DNA from: JBDZVM01 sp040255675
GTDB taxonomy: Bacteria > Actinomycetota > Actinomycetes > Acidothermales > Acidothermaceae
DNA length: 64,000 bases
NCBI GenBank assembly: GCA_040255675.1
Contig: JBDZVM010000022.1
Span: 1 to 64,000, forward strand
Direction of reading: 5' to 3'
The first letter of the stretch is position 1. Each line of letters begins with the position of its first letter. The notes beneath the pieces were generated by a model. It did not search any database and had not been told where the DNA came from. It worked only from the letters and a program-made list of their open reading frames with translations. The position numbers were made by a program, and so were the translations under genes. Below, piece by piece: positions 36,687-45,179 of this stretch.

Positions 36687-37916
36687 TCACGGGCGCGCCG
36701 TGCTTGCCAGGTCGATCCGCGTTGGCCGAAGCAAGCCGCGTTGCAACGTGACGGCATCTTGGTAAAGGTCGTCGCAGCGGGCGACGACGTCGTCCCACGA
36801 TATTGTCGGCGCGACCAGCCTGTTGTGCGTGCTCATCCGCGCGCGAATGGCTGGTGCCTCGACCAATTCCACGATCGCGTCGACCATGTCGGCGTCGGAA
36901 TCGGTGAGCAGGCCTTCTTGACGATGCGCGATGAAGTCGGCCATCCCGGTGCCTGCCCTCGCGACGACAGGAAGCCCAGCACTGCGCGCTTCGAGCGCGG
37001 CGATGCCGAAGGATTCGAGTGTTGCCGCCGTGACGAAGATGTCGGCGCGAGCCAGCGCCTCGCGAATTTCGCCGCGGGTGGCGCGCCCTGCTAGCCGCAC
37101 CCAGTCGGCCATCTGATGCCGGTGAAGATAACGCTCCATCATCGGCCGCCGCGGGCCATCGCCGATAATCTCGGCGGAAATGCGCACCGACGGCCGCACC
37201 GCTTCCGCGACCGCTTGCAGTATTTCCAAGAGCTGGCGCGGGCGCTTTCGTTTGACGAGCCGCATTACGCTGACAAGGCGCACATCGCAATTGCCCGCGG
37301 CAACGGGCAGGCTTGGCCGGTGGTTTGGCGGCGGTGAAGGTGTCGACCAATGTGTGGGGTCGACTCCGTTCGGCAGGACGGCGACGCTCGCGCGATTGCG
37401 CAGGATTCGCCGCATCGGCTCGGCGGCCGCGTTGCTCACCGCTGACCACGCGACCGGCCAGCTTCCCCATCGGACCAGCTGGTCGCTGAGCCGAAAAAGC
37501 GGTGTGGCGTAGGCCCACAACGAGTGCAGCGTCACCACCGTCGGTATCCCCGCCCGGCTTGCGGCTCTCGCGGTGAGGAATGCCAGGGGCGAAAAGGTCG
37601 AGGCGTGCACATGCACGACGTCGTAATTGCCAGCGAGCACGACCCCACGTCCGCCGAGCGAGCGAACGTAGCGGATCGTGCCGTCAGTGTCGAGCCGGTG
37701 ACCAATCGCGGGCCGGTAGACCGGCAGGCCCGAGGTGAAGCTTTCGTGGTCGCCGTCATCATGATTGTTGTCGTCGCTGTCGATGCTGTCGGCGACCGAT
37801 GTCACCACGCAAACGTCGTGTCCGCCGGCGAGCTGGCGACTCGCAAGGTCGTGAACCTGAAACTCGATGCCACCCAGCCTGGGCAGGTAGCAGTCGGTGA
37901 CGTGCGCGATTTTCAT
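36687..37916 (-). CDS. GT4-family glycosyltransferase
   Basis: 409 residues. N-terminal MKIAHVTDCYLPRLGGIEFQV is the acceptor-side Rossmann fold of GT-B enzymes; LVSVMRLVKRKRPRQLLE, IIGDGPRRPMM, FVTAATLESFGIAALEARSAG and VVARAGTGMADFI are the nucleotide-sugar-binding half with the E-x7-E motif. Full length. It is divergent from the PIG-L deacetylase by about 50 bases, a pairing seen in glycolipid or glycoconjugate pathways. I considered mycothiol MshA but do not see MshA-specific features. Confidence 0.88.
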   Translation of the reverse strand: MKIAHVTDCYLPRLGGIEFQVHDLASRQLAGGHDVCVVTSVADSIDSDDNNHDDGDHESFTSGLPVYRPAIGHRLDTDGTIRYVRSLGGRGVVLAGNYDVVHVHASTFSPLAFLTARAASRAGIPTVVTLHSLWAYATPLFRLSDQLVRWGSWPVAWSAVSNAAAEPMRRILRNRASVAVLPNGVDPTHWSTPSPPPNHRPSLPVAAGNCDVRLVSVMRLVKRKRPRQLLEILQAVAEAVRPSVRISAEIIGDGPRRPMMERYLHRHQMADWVRLAGRATRGEIREALARADIFVTAATLESFGIAALEARSAGLPVVARAGTGMADFIAHRQEGLLTDSDADMVDAIVELVEAPAIRARMSTHNRLVAPTISWDDVVARCDDLYQDAVTLQRGLLRPTRIDLASTARP

Positions 37917-37966
37917 GACGTCGCCTCACCGTCGTGCGCCGGCCACGGCGATCGCGAGACGATGCG

Positions 37967-38794
37967 GTGGTGAGTTATGTCTTGGTCTCGTTCCACGCGC
38001 ATCCCGACGACGAGTGCCTGCTGACCGGCGGAACCCTCGCCAAAGCGGCGGCCGAGGGGCATCGTGTCGTCGTCGTTGTCGCGACCGCGGGCGGCGAAGG
38101 TTTGACGTCGAGCGCGGCAATGACTGCCAGCTCGCTCGCCGATCAGCGGATGGCCGAACTGCACCGGGCGGCCGAGGCATTGGGGGTCGCGCGGGTGCAC
38201 CTGCTCGGCTACGACGACTCGGGCATGAACGGCGACGGTGGCGGCGCTGGCGCTGGCGCCTCGCACGGCAATTCTTTCGTTCGCGCGGACGTCGATCAGG
38301 CCGCCGAGCGGTTGGCCGCGATATTGCGCGAGGAGCGAGCCGACGCCGTCACCATCTACGACTCCGCCGGGGGCTACGGTCACCCCGACCATGTGCAGGT
38401 TCACCGGGTCGGTCTTCGCGCGGCGCACCTGACGGGCACGCGTGTGGTGCTGGAGGCAACCGTCGATCGAACACTTTTGCGCCGGATCTTGCTGGTGCTG
38501 AACGCGCTGCGATTGAGCCCACCCGACTGGCGGCCGGATCGATTCGCCGCCGCATATTCTGACCGCGCCAGCATCACGCATCGTGTCGACGTCCGGAAAT
38601 ACGCGCGACAAAAGCGGGCGGCGATGGCCGCGCACGCGAGCCAGACCGTCGCCGACGCCGGCACTCGTACGCTCGCGGTTTTCCTGCGATTGCCGCTGTT
38701 TGTGTTCCGGCGGGTTTTCGGGCGCGAATGGTTTATCGAGCACGGGCTTCACCCGGACGGTGTGCTCGACGACATCTTCTCGACGTTGCGGTAG
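37967..38794 (+). CDS. PIG-L (LmbE) family zinc deacetylase
   Basis: About 276 residues. Zinc and catalytic motif in VLVSFHAHPDDECLLTGGT near the N-terminus and the third ligand in GGYGHPDHVQVH. These enzymes deacetylate GlcNAc-type sugars; MshB and Mca of the mycothiol pathway belong here. The GTGs at 37967 and 37970 suit the conserved N-terminus; an earlier in-frame start at 37934 would overlap little else but adds an unconserved segment. Whether it acts in mycothiol metabolism or on the glycosyltransferase product is not decidable. The 280 bases after it show no gene. Confidence 0.85.
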   Translation: MVSYVLVSFHAHPDDECLLTGGTLAKAAAEGHRVVVVVATAGGEGLTSSAAMTASSLADQRMAELHRAAEALGVARVHLLGYDDSGMNGDGGGAGAGASHGNSFVRADVDQAAERLAAILREERADAVTIYDSAGGYGHPDHVQVHRVGLRAAHLTGTRVVLEATVDRTLLRRILLVLNALRLSPPDWRPDRFAAAYSDRASITHRVDVRKYARQKRAAMAAHASQTVADAGTRTLAVFLRLPLFVFRRVFGREWFIEHGLHPDGVLDDIFSTLR

Positions 38795-39074
38795 CCGCTC
38801 GACCATGCCCGACCACGTCATGGAGCGGGCTCGGCGAGGAACACGTCCACACTCCGACACATCGCGACACATCGCGCTCCGTGATCCGGAGCGTCGGCGG
38901 GCTGAGCCGTTGGGACGGCGACCCGAGGGCCAATCTACTACATAAGTAGTTGCCCAACCCTATACCGCTGCTCGGGCGCCCTCGCGGGCGCAATCGGGTG
39001 CGCTACGACCTGGTTGCGAGACGCCCGGTAACCTGGTCGGCGCCTGCCCGCGAAATCCGATCGGAGGATCTTCG

Positions 39075-40007
39075 GTGCCTCGCGCTCCTCGTCTCCTTGC
39101 CGCCGCCGGCGCCATCGCGGCGTCCGGTCTGGTGCTTAGCGCATGTGGGCCTATGCACCCCGGCGCCGCGGCGACCGTGGGCAACACCCGCATCTCGGTC
39201 AACCAGGTCAAGGCTGGCGCCGACACGATGCTGAAAGACAAGGGGACGGCGAGCGGCGCGTCGTCTAACGCGGATCTGCAGCGACAGGTGCTCACCCGCA
39301 TCATCAAAGACCAGCTGATCGCCGACGCCGCCCACCGCAAGGGCGTGAGCGTGAGCGAAGGCGCCGTCCAAGACGAGCTGTCGACCGCCGCCAGCCAGGC
39401 TGGCGGAAAAGACAAACTCGAGGCGGCCGCCGCGGGCCAAGGCATCGCGGCGAACGACCTGCACGACTACATCTACTACGCGCTCTTGCAGCAGGAGTTG
39501 GGCAAGGCGCTCGCGAAAGACGTCAAGATCAATACTGCCGATATCGCGATTATCGCTTTGCAAGATTCGGCCACGGCCGACCAAGTGCTCGCCGAAGTCC
39601 AGGCCGACCCGTCGAAATTCGCTGACGTCGCCAAGGCGAAGTCGCTCGACACCAACACCGGGCCTAACGGCGGCGAAGTCGGCGAGGTGCCGATCGACAC
39701 GTTGCCCGCGCCGCTCAACACCGACCTCGCGTCGAAAGACATCGGCAGCGTATTCGTCGAGCAAATCCAAGGCGCCTACTACGTCATCTTGCTGAAGTCG
39801 CGCGCGTCGAAGTCGGTGAGCGATCTCGACGGTACGCAGGCCGCGCAGCAGGCAGAACAAGCTGCCTTCACGAAGTATCTGTCGAGCGTGTCGAACGACG
39901 AAGGCGTCACCATCAGCCCACGCTACGGCAGCTGGGATTCCGACAACCTCACCGTCACGCCGAGTTCCGGCGCGCTCACCTCCCCTCTGCCGTCGAAGGC
40001 CTCGTAA
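39075..40007 (+). CDS. SurA-like lipoprotein foldase
   Basis: 310 residues. GTG 39075 with GGAGG 7 bases upstream. Signal MPRAPRLLAAAGAIAASGLVL and lipobox LSAC; then a SurA N-terminal-like helical domain (RQVLTRIIKDQLIADAAHRKG, VQDELSTAASQAGG) and a parvulin-like domain (FADVAKAKSLD, NGGEVGEVPID, YYVILLKSR). Predicted to help secreted proteins fold outside the membrane. It immediately precedes mazG, as in many actinobacteria. Confidence 0.88.
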   Translation: MPRAPRLLAAAGAIAASGLVLSACGPMHPGAAATVGNTRISVNQVKAGADTMLKDKGTASGASSNADLQRQVLTRIIKDQLIADAAHRKGVSVSEGAVQDELSTAASQAGGKDKLEAAAAGQGIAANDLHDYIYYALLQQELGKALAKDVKINTADIAIIALQDSATADQVLAEVQADPSKFADVAKAKSLDTNTGPNGGEVGEVPIDTLPAPLNTDLASKDIGSVFVEQIQGAYYVILLKSRASKSVSDLDGTQAAQQAEQAAFTKYLSSVSNDEGVTISPRYGSWDSDNLTVTPSSGALTSPLPSKAS

Positions 40008-40023
40008 CGTTCGGAGATTTGCG

Positions 40024-40719
40024 CTGACTGACGACGTCGAATCCGTAAAGGCAGACCGGCCGGGTTACCGGTTTCTCGACCTCGTCGCGGTCATGGAGCG
40101 GTTGCGCTCGCCGGGCGGTTGTCCCTGGGACGCCGAACAAACGCACGCCTCGCTCGTGAAATACCTGCTCGAAGAGGCCTACGAGACGGCAGAGGCAATC
40201 GAGGACGGCGACGAGCGAGCGCTGCGCGAAGAACTCGGCGACGTCTTGTTGCAGGTGGTCTTTCACGCGCGCATCGCCGCGGAGCGGCCGGCGTCGCAGG
40301 GTGGCGGCTGGGACATCGACGACGTCGCGGGCGGCATCGTCGACAAGCTGGTGCGCAGGCACCCGCACGTCTTCGGCGACACGGTCGCGAGAACGGCGGA
40401 CGACGTCGAAGCCAACTGGGAACGACTCAAGGCTGTCGAAAAGGGCCGCACCTCGGCGGTCGACGGCGTGCCGCTGGCTCAACCCGCCCTGGCGCTCGCG
40501 TCGGCGTTGATCGGGCGGGCGGCGAAGTCTGGGCTCGACGTGCCGGTGACCAACCCGGTGGAGGTTCCGGCGTCCGTCACCGACGAAACGATCGGTGACC
40601 TGCTGCTTGCGGTCGTGGCGTTGGCTCGTAAGTCGGGCATTGACGCCGAAACCGCTCTGCGCGCGGCCGCTCGCCGGTACCGCGCCCGGGTGCAAGAGGC
40701 GGAGTCCGGCCGCCCTTAG
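40024..40719 (+). CDS. mazG: MazG nucleotide pyrophosphohydrolase, probable CTG start
   Basis: MazG is recognised by LRSPGGCPWDAEQTHASL, YLLEEAYETAEAIEDGD, REELGDVLLQVVFHARIA and RRHPHVFGD. It hydrolyses NTPs and ppGpp-like nucleotides. The first ATG is 40093, but the codons before it encode GYRFLDLVAVMERLRSP, which continues the MazG N-terminal conservation. The only in-frame start with a binding site is the CTG at 40024 (CGGAG at 40012-40016, 7-base spacer). From CTG the protein has 231 residues, from ATG 208. It starts 17 bases after the SurA-like gene. Confidence 0.9.
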   Translation: MTDDVESVKADRPGYRFLDLVAVMERLRSPGGCPWDAEQTHASLVKYLLEEAYETAEAIEDGDERALREELGDVLLQVVFHARIAAERPASQGGGWDIDDVAGGIVDKLVRRHPHVFGDTVARTADDVEANWERLKAVEKGRTSAVDGVPLAQPALALASALIGRAAKSGLDVPVTNPVEVPASVTDETIGDLLLAVVALARKSGIDAETALRAAARRYRARVQEAESGRP

Positions 40720-40720
40720 T

Positions 40721-40738
40721 GGTACCGCGTACGGTACC
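40721..40738 (+). promoter_or_regulatory. Palindromic operator of the antitoxin/Doc operon
   Basis: GGTACCG (40721-40727) and CGGTACC (40732-40738) are perfect 7-base arms 4 bases apart, ending 8 bases before the antitoxin ATG. It is placed for autorepression by the antitoxin. Confidence 0.55.
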
Positions 40739-40746
40739 GTAGGGGT

Positions 40747-40938
40747 ATGGCGATGAACCTACGGCTGACCGACGAAGACGCCGAGGCGTTGCGCGCTTAC
40801 GCCGCGCGGCACGGCACGTCGATGCAGCAGGTCGCGGTCGACGCGATCCGGCAGATGCTGCACGACGAGCGCCGCGCGCGGCTCATCCGGCACATCCTCG
40901 ACGAGGACCGCGAACTGCTGCACCGCCTCGCGCAGTGA
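40747..40938 (+). CDS. Antitoxin of Doc (CopG/ribbon-helix-helix type)
   Basis: 63 residues: MNLRLTDEDAEALRAYAARHGTSMQQVAVDAIRQML is a ribbon-helix-helix DNA-binding domain, and the C-terminal helix (ARLIRHILDEDRELLHRLAQ) would occupy the toxin's active site. ATG 40747 and 40753 are both possible. The stop overlaps the toxin GTG by 4 bases. Confidence 0.82.
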   Translation: MAMNLRLTDEDAEALRAYAARHGTSMQQVAVDAIRQMLHDERRARLIRHILDEDRELLHRLAQ

Positions 40939-41324
40939 CCTACTTCCTGACCCTGGAGGACGTCACCGAGCTCGGCATCGCGATGATGGCCGAAGAAGGC
41001 GAAGGATTCCTGATCGCCGACGCTGGGCTGCTCGACTCGGCTCTGACGCGGCCGCGGGCCAGCGCGTTCGGCGAATTGGCCTATCCGACGCTGTCGGGCC
41101 AAGCGGCGGCATTGATGCAATCGCTGGCCCGCAACCACGCCTTGGTCGACGGCAACAAGCGCATGGCGTGGGCGGCCACCAAGCTATTTTTGGGGTTCAA
41201 CGGCATCGCATTGCGGGCGCCGTCTTCGGACGCCGGTGAGCAGTTCGTCCTTGGCGTGATCGCCGGCTCGCTTGCGCTGCCGGATATAGCTCAGCGCCTC
41301 GCGGATTGGTCCACGCCGGTCTGA
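40935..41324 (+). CDS. doc: Doc-type Fic toxin
   Basis: 129 residues. The Fic/Doc motif reads HALVDGNKRMAW, i.e. HxxxDGNKR, with the catalytic His and the phosphate-binding Gly-Asn-Lys-Arg in place. Doc kinases phosphorylate elongation factor Tu and stop translation. Overlaps the antitoxin by 4 bases. Together they separate mazG from the lasso cluster. Confidence 0.88.
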   Translation: MTYFLTLEDVTELGIAMMAEEGEGFLIADAGLLDSALTRPRASAFGELAYPTLSGQAAALMQSLARNHALVDGNKRMAWAATKLFLGFNGIALRAPSSDAGEQFVLGVIAGSLALPDIAQRLADWSTPV

Positions 41325-41356
41325 CGGGCACACGTGAATCCAACGTCCGATTTTCA

Positions 41357-41408
41357 GTGATCGCGAAGACTTTTTCGCCTCTATGGGGGTAAAAGTCTTC
41401 GCGATCAC
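41357..41408. repeat. Intergenic hairpin repeat, copy 1
   Basis: 52 bases: GTGATCGCGAAGACTTTT and its perfect complement (18 bases each) flank a loop containing CTATGGGGGT. Close copies are at 57612-57661 and 60819-60870. It lies between doc and the ABC exporter. Confidence 0.85.
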
Positions 41409-41425
41409 GGGAATTTGGGGGGGTT

Positions 41426-43267
41426 ATGAGCGACGCCGGCGACGCGCTGTCGATCGCCATTGCCACGAAGAACCAGCGAAAGTCGTTGCGCGCGCTGCCG
41501 CGTCTCGTGCGCGGTAGTGTCGGCCTCGCCTGGAAGGCCGATCGGCGCGCATTGCTGCTGAGCTCAACGCTCGAGCTGCTCAGCGGGATCTCGGTTGCCG
41601 CGCAGGTCTATTTCGTGACCAAGGTGGTCGCCGCGCTCCTCGCGTCGCAACGCGGTGAGCCGGTCACCGCCGCCATCGCGCCGATCGTGGCGTTGGCCGC
41701 GCTCGTCACGTACGGCGGCGTGTCTGACGCCGTGGTGCGCCAACAACAACGCGTTCTCGCGACCCTTACCGAACGGCTGACCAGGACGAAAATCCTCGAC
41801 GTCGCCGGCGCTGTCGACCTGTGCCATTACGAAACCTCGGATTTTTACGATCGGCTTCGCCGCGTGCAGGCAAGCGCGCTCACGCGGCCGTATTTCCTTA
41901 TCGTCGGGCTGATCGGATTCGTCGGCGGGCTCGCCGGTTCAGTCAGCTTGGTGATTGCCGTCGTCGTCATTCAGCCGCTGCTGTTGCCGCTCATCGTGTT
42001 GTCGGGCGTACCGCTGTGGCTTACCGGGCGCCGGGCGAGCAGCCGCGAATTCGATTACGCCGTCGACCAAACTCCGGTGCAGCGGCTGCGTGACTATCTC
42101 GACGAAACGCTCACCGGGCGGGCCGAAGCCAAGGAGCTGCGCGCTTTCGGTGCCGTGGCCGCGTTGCGGCAACGCTACGACCGGGTCTACGACGAGTTCG
42201 TTGCCATTTTGCGAAAGCACGTGGCGGCCAAACAACGGCTCAGCGTGCTCGGCAGCCTCGGCTCAGGCCTGTTACTGATCGGCACGTTTGTCGTGTTGAT
42301 CTGGCTGGTCGATCGCCACCACGTCAGCATTTCGCAGGTGGCCGGCGCGGTCGTCGGCATCAGGCTGCTGTCGACCCAGATCAACACGTTGTTCGCGGGC
42401 GCCCAGCAAATCTTCGAATCCAGCTTGTTCCTCGACGACCTCGACGATTTCCTGGCGATGCAGCCCGGGGTCGGCCGCCGCGCCGCCACCGTCACGGCGC
42501 CGTACGGATTCGACACTTTGGACGTCGAGAGCGTGTCGTTCACCTATCCCGGCAGCGACCGCCAGGTGCTTACCGACGTCTCGATGACACTTCGACGCGG
42601 CCAAGTGGTCGCGCTTGTAGGCGAAAACGGCTCGGGCAAGACCACTTTGGCGAAGCTGCTCGCCGGGTTGTACGAGCCCGATCGCGGAACGATTCGCTGG
42701 GACGGCGCCGACGTAGCGCGCTATTCTCCGGAGAGTTTGCGCGAGTCGATTGCCGTGATTTTTCAAGACTTCGTGAAGTACCAGCTCACCGCGCGCGAGA
42801 ACGTCGGGCTCGGCAAACCGTCGAACATCGACGACGTCGAAGCCATCGCGAAAGCGGCCGATCAGGCCGGCGCGTCTGATCTCATCACCAGACTTCCCGA
42901 AGGCTACGAAACCATGCTCGGCAAGCAGTTTCGCGGTGGTCAGGATCTTTCGCTCGGGCAGTGGCAGCGGATCGCCCTCGCGCGAGCGTTCTACCGCGAC
43001 GCGCCTTTCGTGATACTCGACGAGCCGTCGGCCTCACTCGACCCGCGTGCCGAAGCCGACTTGTTCGCGAAGGTGCGCGGTTTGCTGGCCGGCCGTACCG
43101 TGCTGCTGATTTCGCATCGGTTTTCGAGCGTGCGAAACGCCGACCATATCTACGTGTTGCACGCCGGCCAGGTGCTCGAAAGCGGATCGCACGCCGATCT
43201 CATGGCGGCCAGCGGTCTTTATGCCGAGCTGTTCACGTTGCAGGCGGCCGCCTACGTCGACGGCTGA
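41426..43267 (+). CDS. ABC exporter of the lasso-type cluster
   Basis: 613 residues, half-transporter with fused domains. Six membrane helices (about 45-330), then the ATPase: Walker A GENGSGKTTLAKLL near 400, signature DLSLGQWQR near 508, Walker B FVILDEPSASLD near 530, and H-loop LLISHRFSS. It should export the mature peptide and give self-protection. It begins 17 bases after the hairpin repeat and converges on the cyclase gene; their 3' ends overlap by 16 bases. No peptidase C39 domain is fused to it. Confidence 0.9.
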   Translation: MSDAGDALSIAIATKNQRKSLRALPRLVRGSVGLAWKADRRALLLSSTLELLSGISVAAQVYFVTKVVAALLASQRGEPVTAAIAPIVALAALVTYGGVSDAVVRQQQRVLATLTERLTRTKILDVAGAVDLCHYETSDFYDRLRRVQASALTRPYFLIVGLIGFVGGLAGSVSLVIAVVVIQPLLLPLIVLSGVPLWLTGRRASSREFDYAVDQTPVQRLRDYLDETLTGRAEAKELRAFGAVAALRQRYDRVYDEFVAILRKHVAAKQRLSVLGSLGSGLLLIGTFVVLIWLVDRHHVSISQVAGAVVGIRLLSTQINTLFAGAQQIFESSLFLDDLDDFLAMQPGVGRRAATVTAPYGFDTLDVESVSFTYPGSDRQVLTDVSMTLRRGQVVALVGENGSGKTTLAKLLAGLYEPDRGTIRWDGADVARYSPESLRESIAVIFQDFVKYQLTARENVGLGKPSNIDDVEAIAKAADQAGASDLITRLPEGYETMLGKQFRGGQDLSLGQWQRIALARAFYRDAPFVILDEPSASLDPRAEADLFAKVRGLLAGRTVLLISHRFSSVRNADHIYVLHAGQVLESGSHADLMAASGLYAELFTLQAAAYVDG

Positions 43268-44400
43268 TGTCGGGCAAGCCACACCGACTGCAGCAACAAC
43301 GCGCTGCGATGGTCGACACGGCCCGCCGCCCACGTATTTCGAAGCGCCGAACGGTTCACGTATTCGGGGTCGACGCCTTCACCCTGCCAGGAGGCCGCAA
43401 GACGATTGCTCGCATCACCCCAGTAGTGCGGGAAATTCGCTTTGCTCACCCGCGCGACCGCTTCGGGTGGCAGCACGTCGCCGAACAGCCATCGCATCAT
43501 CGCGGCCCGCCCGGCGAAGCCCAACCTGCCAGTCGCTTTCCCGAGCGCGACCAGAAACGTCGGGTCGAGCAACGGCCGGACGACGGAGACGTCCGCCTCG
43601 GTGGCGAACGTTCGCGTCGTCCACTGCAGGGCTCCGAGGTAACGAGAACCGTGATACCAGCGCAATCGCCGCGCGTATGAGAGCGGCTCGGTCGCGTAAT
43701 CAGCCGCGATCAGGTTGCTCATCTCATGCTGTGCTCGTAGCGTGAGCCAGGGCAAGCGCAGGCTCGCGCGGTAAGCCTGCTTTTCGCGCGCTGCTTTCGA
43801 CTTCAGCAAGAACCTGATATCGCGCCACGCCTCGCGGCCGGGTTTTCGCCGTCCGTGCAAGGCCTGTAACAAGTGCACGTAGTTGGAGTTGAACACGCTG
43901 TCGCCGTCGACGCCGTCGATAAACGAACCGTGTCGCGCCTGCGCGAGAAGTGGCAGGTCGACGTAGTCGTTCGCCGGCCACAAAACTCCGTGCCGCCGCA
44001 GCACTTGTTGTGCCCACGGCCCGACGTAGTCGAGCTCGTCGCCGAATTCGAGCCGCACCCAGTCGTCGAGCCTCAGATGCCGGACGACGAGTTCTTGCCA
44101 CGCCGTCTCGTCGGCCTCGGGCACGCCGGGGAATCGTAGGGTGACCGCAATCGGTAGGGCAAGGCCGTCGCGCCGGGCGACATCGGCGGCAATGGCGAGC
44201 AGTGCTGACGAGTCGCGGCCACCGGAAAACGCGACGACACAGGGCGGCCGCAGCAGCGCCGTTCGAACGGCGTCGCGCAGCGCGCGGTGCGGAGAAACCG
44301 TGACGTCGTCTGGTAGCGGTTCGGCGCGAGGGTCGGGGCCGAACATCAGGCCCGCGGCCATTTCGAGTGGGCTCGGCCGCAGCCGCTCGTCGTACGTCAC
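43252..44400 (-). CDS. Asparagine-synthetase-like lasso cyclase, short form
   Basis: 382 residues. PP-loop FSGGRDSSALLAIAADVARR near residue 58, and the downstream synthetase signature SFIDGVDGDSVFNS. Lasso cyclases (McjC type) use ATP to join the N-terminus of the core peptide to an Asp or Glu side chain. The known enzymes carry an N-terminal glutaminase-like domain and are 500-600 residues; here only about 55 residues precede the PP-loop. The frame upstream is taken by the PqqD-like gene whose stop is 3 bases before this GTG, so the short form is real and not a miscalled start. Confidence 0.85.
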   Translation of the reverse strand: MTYDERLRPSPLEMAAGLMFGPDPRAEPLPDDVTVSPHRALRDAVRTALLRPPCVVAFSGGRDSSALLAIAADVARRDGLALPIAVTLRFPGVPEADETAWQELVVRHLRLDDWVRLEFGDELDYVGPWAQQVLRRHGVLWPANDYVDLPLLAQARHGSFIDGVDGDSVFNSNYVHLLQALHGRRKPGREAWRDIRFLLKSKAAREKQAYRASLRLPWLTLRAQHEMSNLIAADYATEPLSYARRLRWYHGSRYLGALQWTTRTFATEADVSVVRPLLDPTFLVALGKATGRLGFAGRAAMMRWLFGDVLPPEAVARVSKANFPHYWGDASNRLAASWQGEGVDPEYVNRSALRNTWAAGRVDHRSALLLQSVWLARHQPST

Positions 44401-44403
44401 GAG

Positions 44404-44661
44404 CTACGCTTCGTCGAGCAGGCCCGCGGCGTCGAGTTCGCCGAGAAACGCCGTCACGTCGGCGGCGGCTTTGTCTTCGCTAATGCCGTTTTCTTCGACC
44501 AGCAGCCGTTGCAGTGCTTGCTCGGTGGTGCCGTCGCGCAGCGCGAGCCACAGCTTTACACCGGTTTCGTTCACCGAGTAATACAGGGATTTCGCCGTGT
44601 CGAGGACGACGACCTCGCCTTCGACGTCGACGAACTCGACCCTGTCGTCTCGCAGCCGCAC
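44404..44661 (-). CDS. PqqD-like RRE protein of the lasso-type cluster (B1)
   Basis: 85 residues: VRLRDDRVEFVDVEGEVVVL, then YYSVNETGVKLWLALRDGTTE, then FLGELDAAGLLDEA, a PqqD-like leader-recognition domain. GTG 44661 has AAAGGGGG 5 bases upstream. The frame runs further upstream (to 44853), but that part overlaps the protease gene in another frame. In lasso clusters this protein binds the YxxP leader of the precursor and hands it to the protease. Confidence 0.82.
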   Translation of the reverse strand: MRLRDDRVEFVDVEGEVVVLDTAKSLYYSVNETGVKLWLALRDGTTEQALQRLLVEENGISEDKAAADVTAFLGELDAAGLLDEA

Positions 44662-44684
44662 AGTCGCCCCCTTTGCTCGCAAGG

Positions 44685-45065
44685 TCAGGTGGATTTCGGT
44701 GCCGGTAAACGCGCCGGCAATCGCGTGATCTCGGTGAACCCGGTCTCGATCGTCTCGCCCGGTTGCTCGATCCACGCGTGGGCTTTGAAACCGGCTCGCG
44801 GAGATGTGACCCCTATCACGACATCGCGCGCGACGCCGTGGCGCGCGTACCACTGCTGGAGCACGACAGAGCGCTGAAGGCAGGTGGCGCCGGTCAGCCG
44901 CAACGCGACGTTGACGCCGCGGGTGGCGTCAAGACCCAGCTTTGGTGCCTCGGGCACCGAGACTTCGGCGATCTCTTGCTCGCGCAGCCGACGCGCTACG
45001 AGAAACCGTGCCCGCGCGGCCCACAGCGCGGATCGAATCTGCGCCTTGGTCGGACGTCGCCACAT
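44685..45065 (-). CDS. Transglutaminase-like leader protease of the lasso-type cluster (B2)
   Basis: 126 residues, the usual size for a B2 protease. Catalytic Cys in LTGATCLQRSVVLQQWY and His in GFKAHAWIEQ, a motif pair specific to this group; the acidic partner is in the following strand. It removes the leader in an ATP-dependent way together with the B1 and cyclase proteins. First gene of the leftward B2-B1-C unit and divergent from the kinase gene. Confidence 0.88.
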   Translation of the reverse strand: MWRRPTKAQIRSALWAARARFLVARRLREQEIAEVSVPEAPKLGLDATRGVNVALRLTGATCLQRSVVLQQWYARHGVARDVVIGVTSPRAGFKAHAWIEQPGETIETGFTEITRLPARLPAPKST

Positions 45066-45179
45066 GGCAAAACGGTAACCGGTCGCGGCGTTTCATGTGA
45101 GAGGTTGCGCCCATGTTTGGGCATGAATACGCCGCGGCGAAGCCCACAAGCGATCCGCCGCGTCAGGAATGGGGGGACG

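Noticed and set aside
36687..38794. Mycothiol genes mshA and mshB
   Set aside because: The glycosyltransferase and PIG-L deacetylase are divergent and lack features I could assign to MshA or MshB; only family level is claimed.
44662..44853. N-terminal extension of the lasso-cluster PqqD-like protein
   Set aside because: It overlaps the B2 protease in another frame and lacks PqqD character; GTG 44661 has a good binding site.
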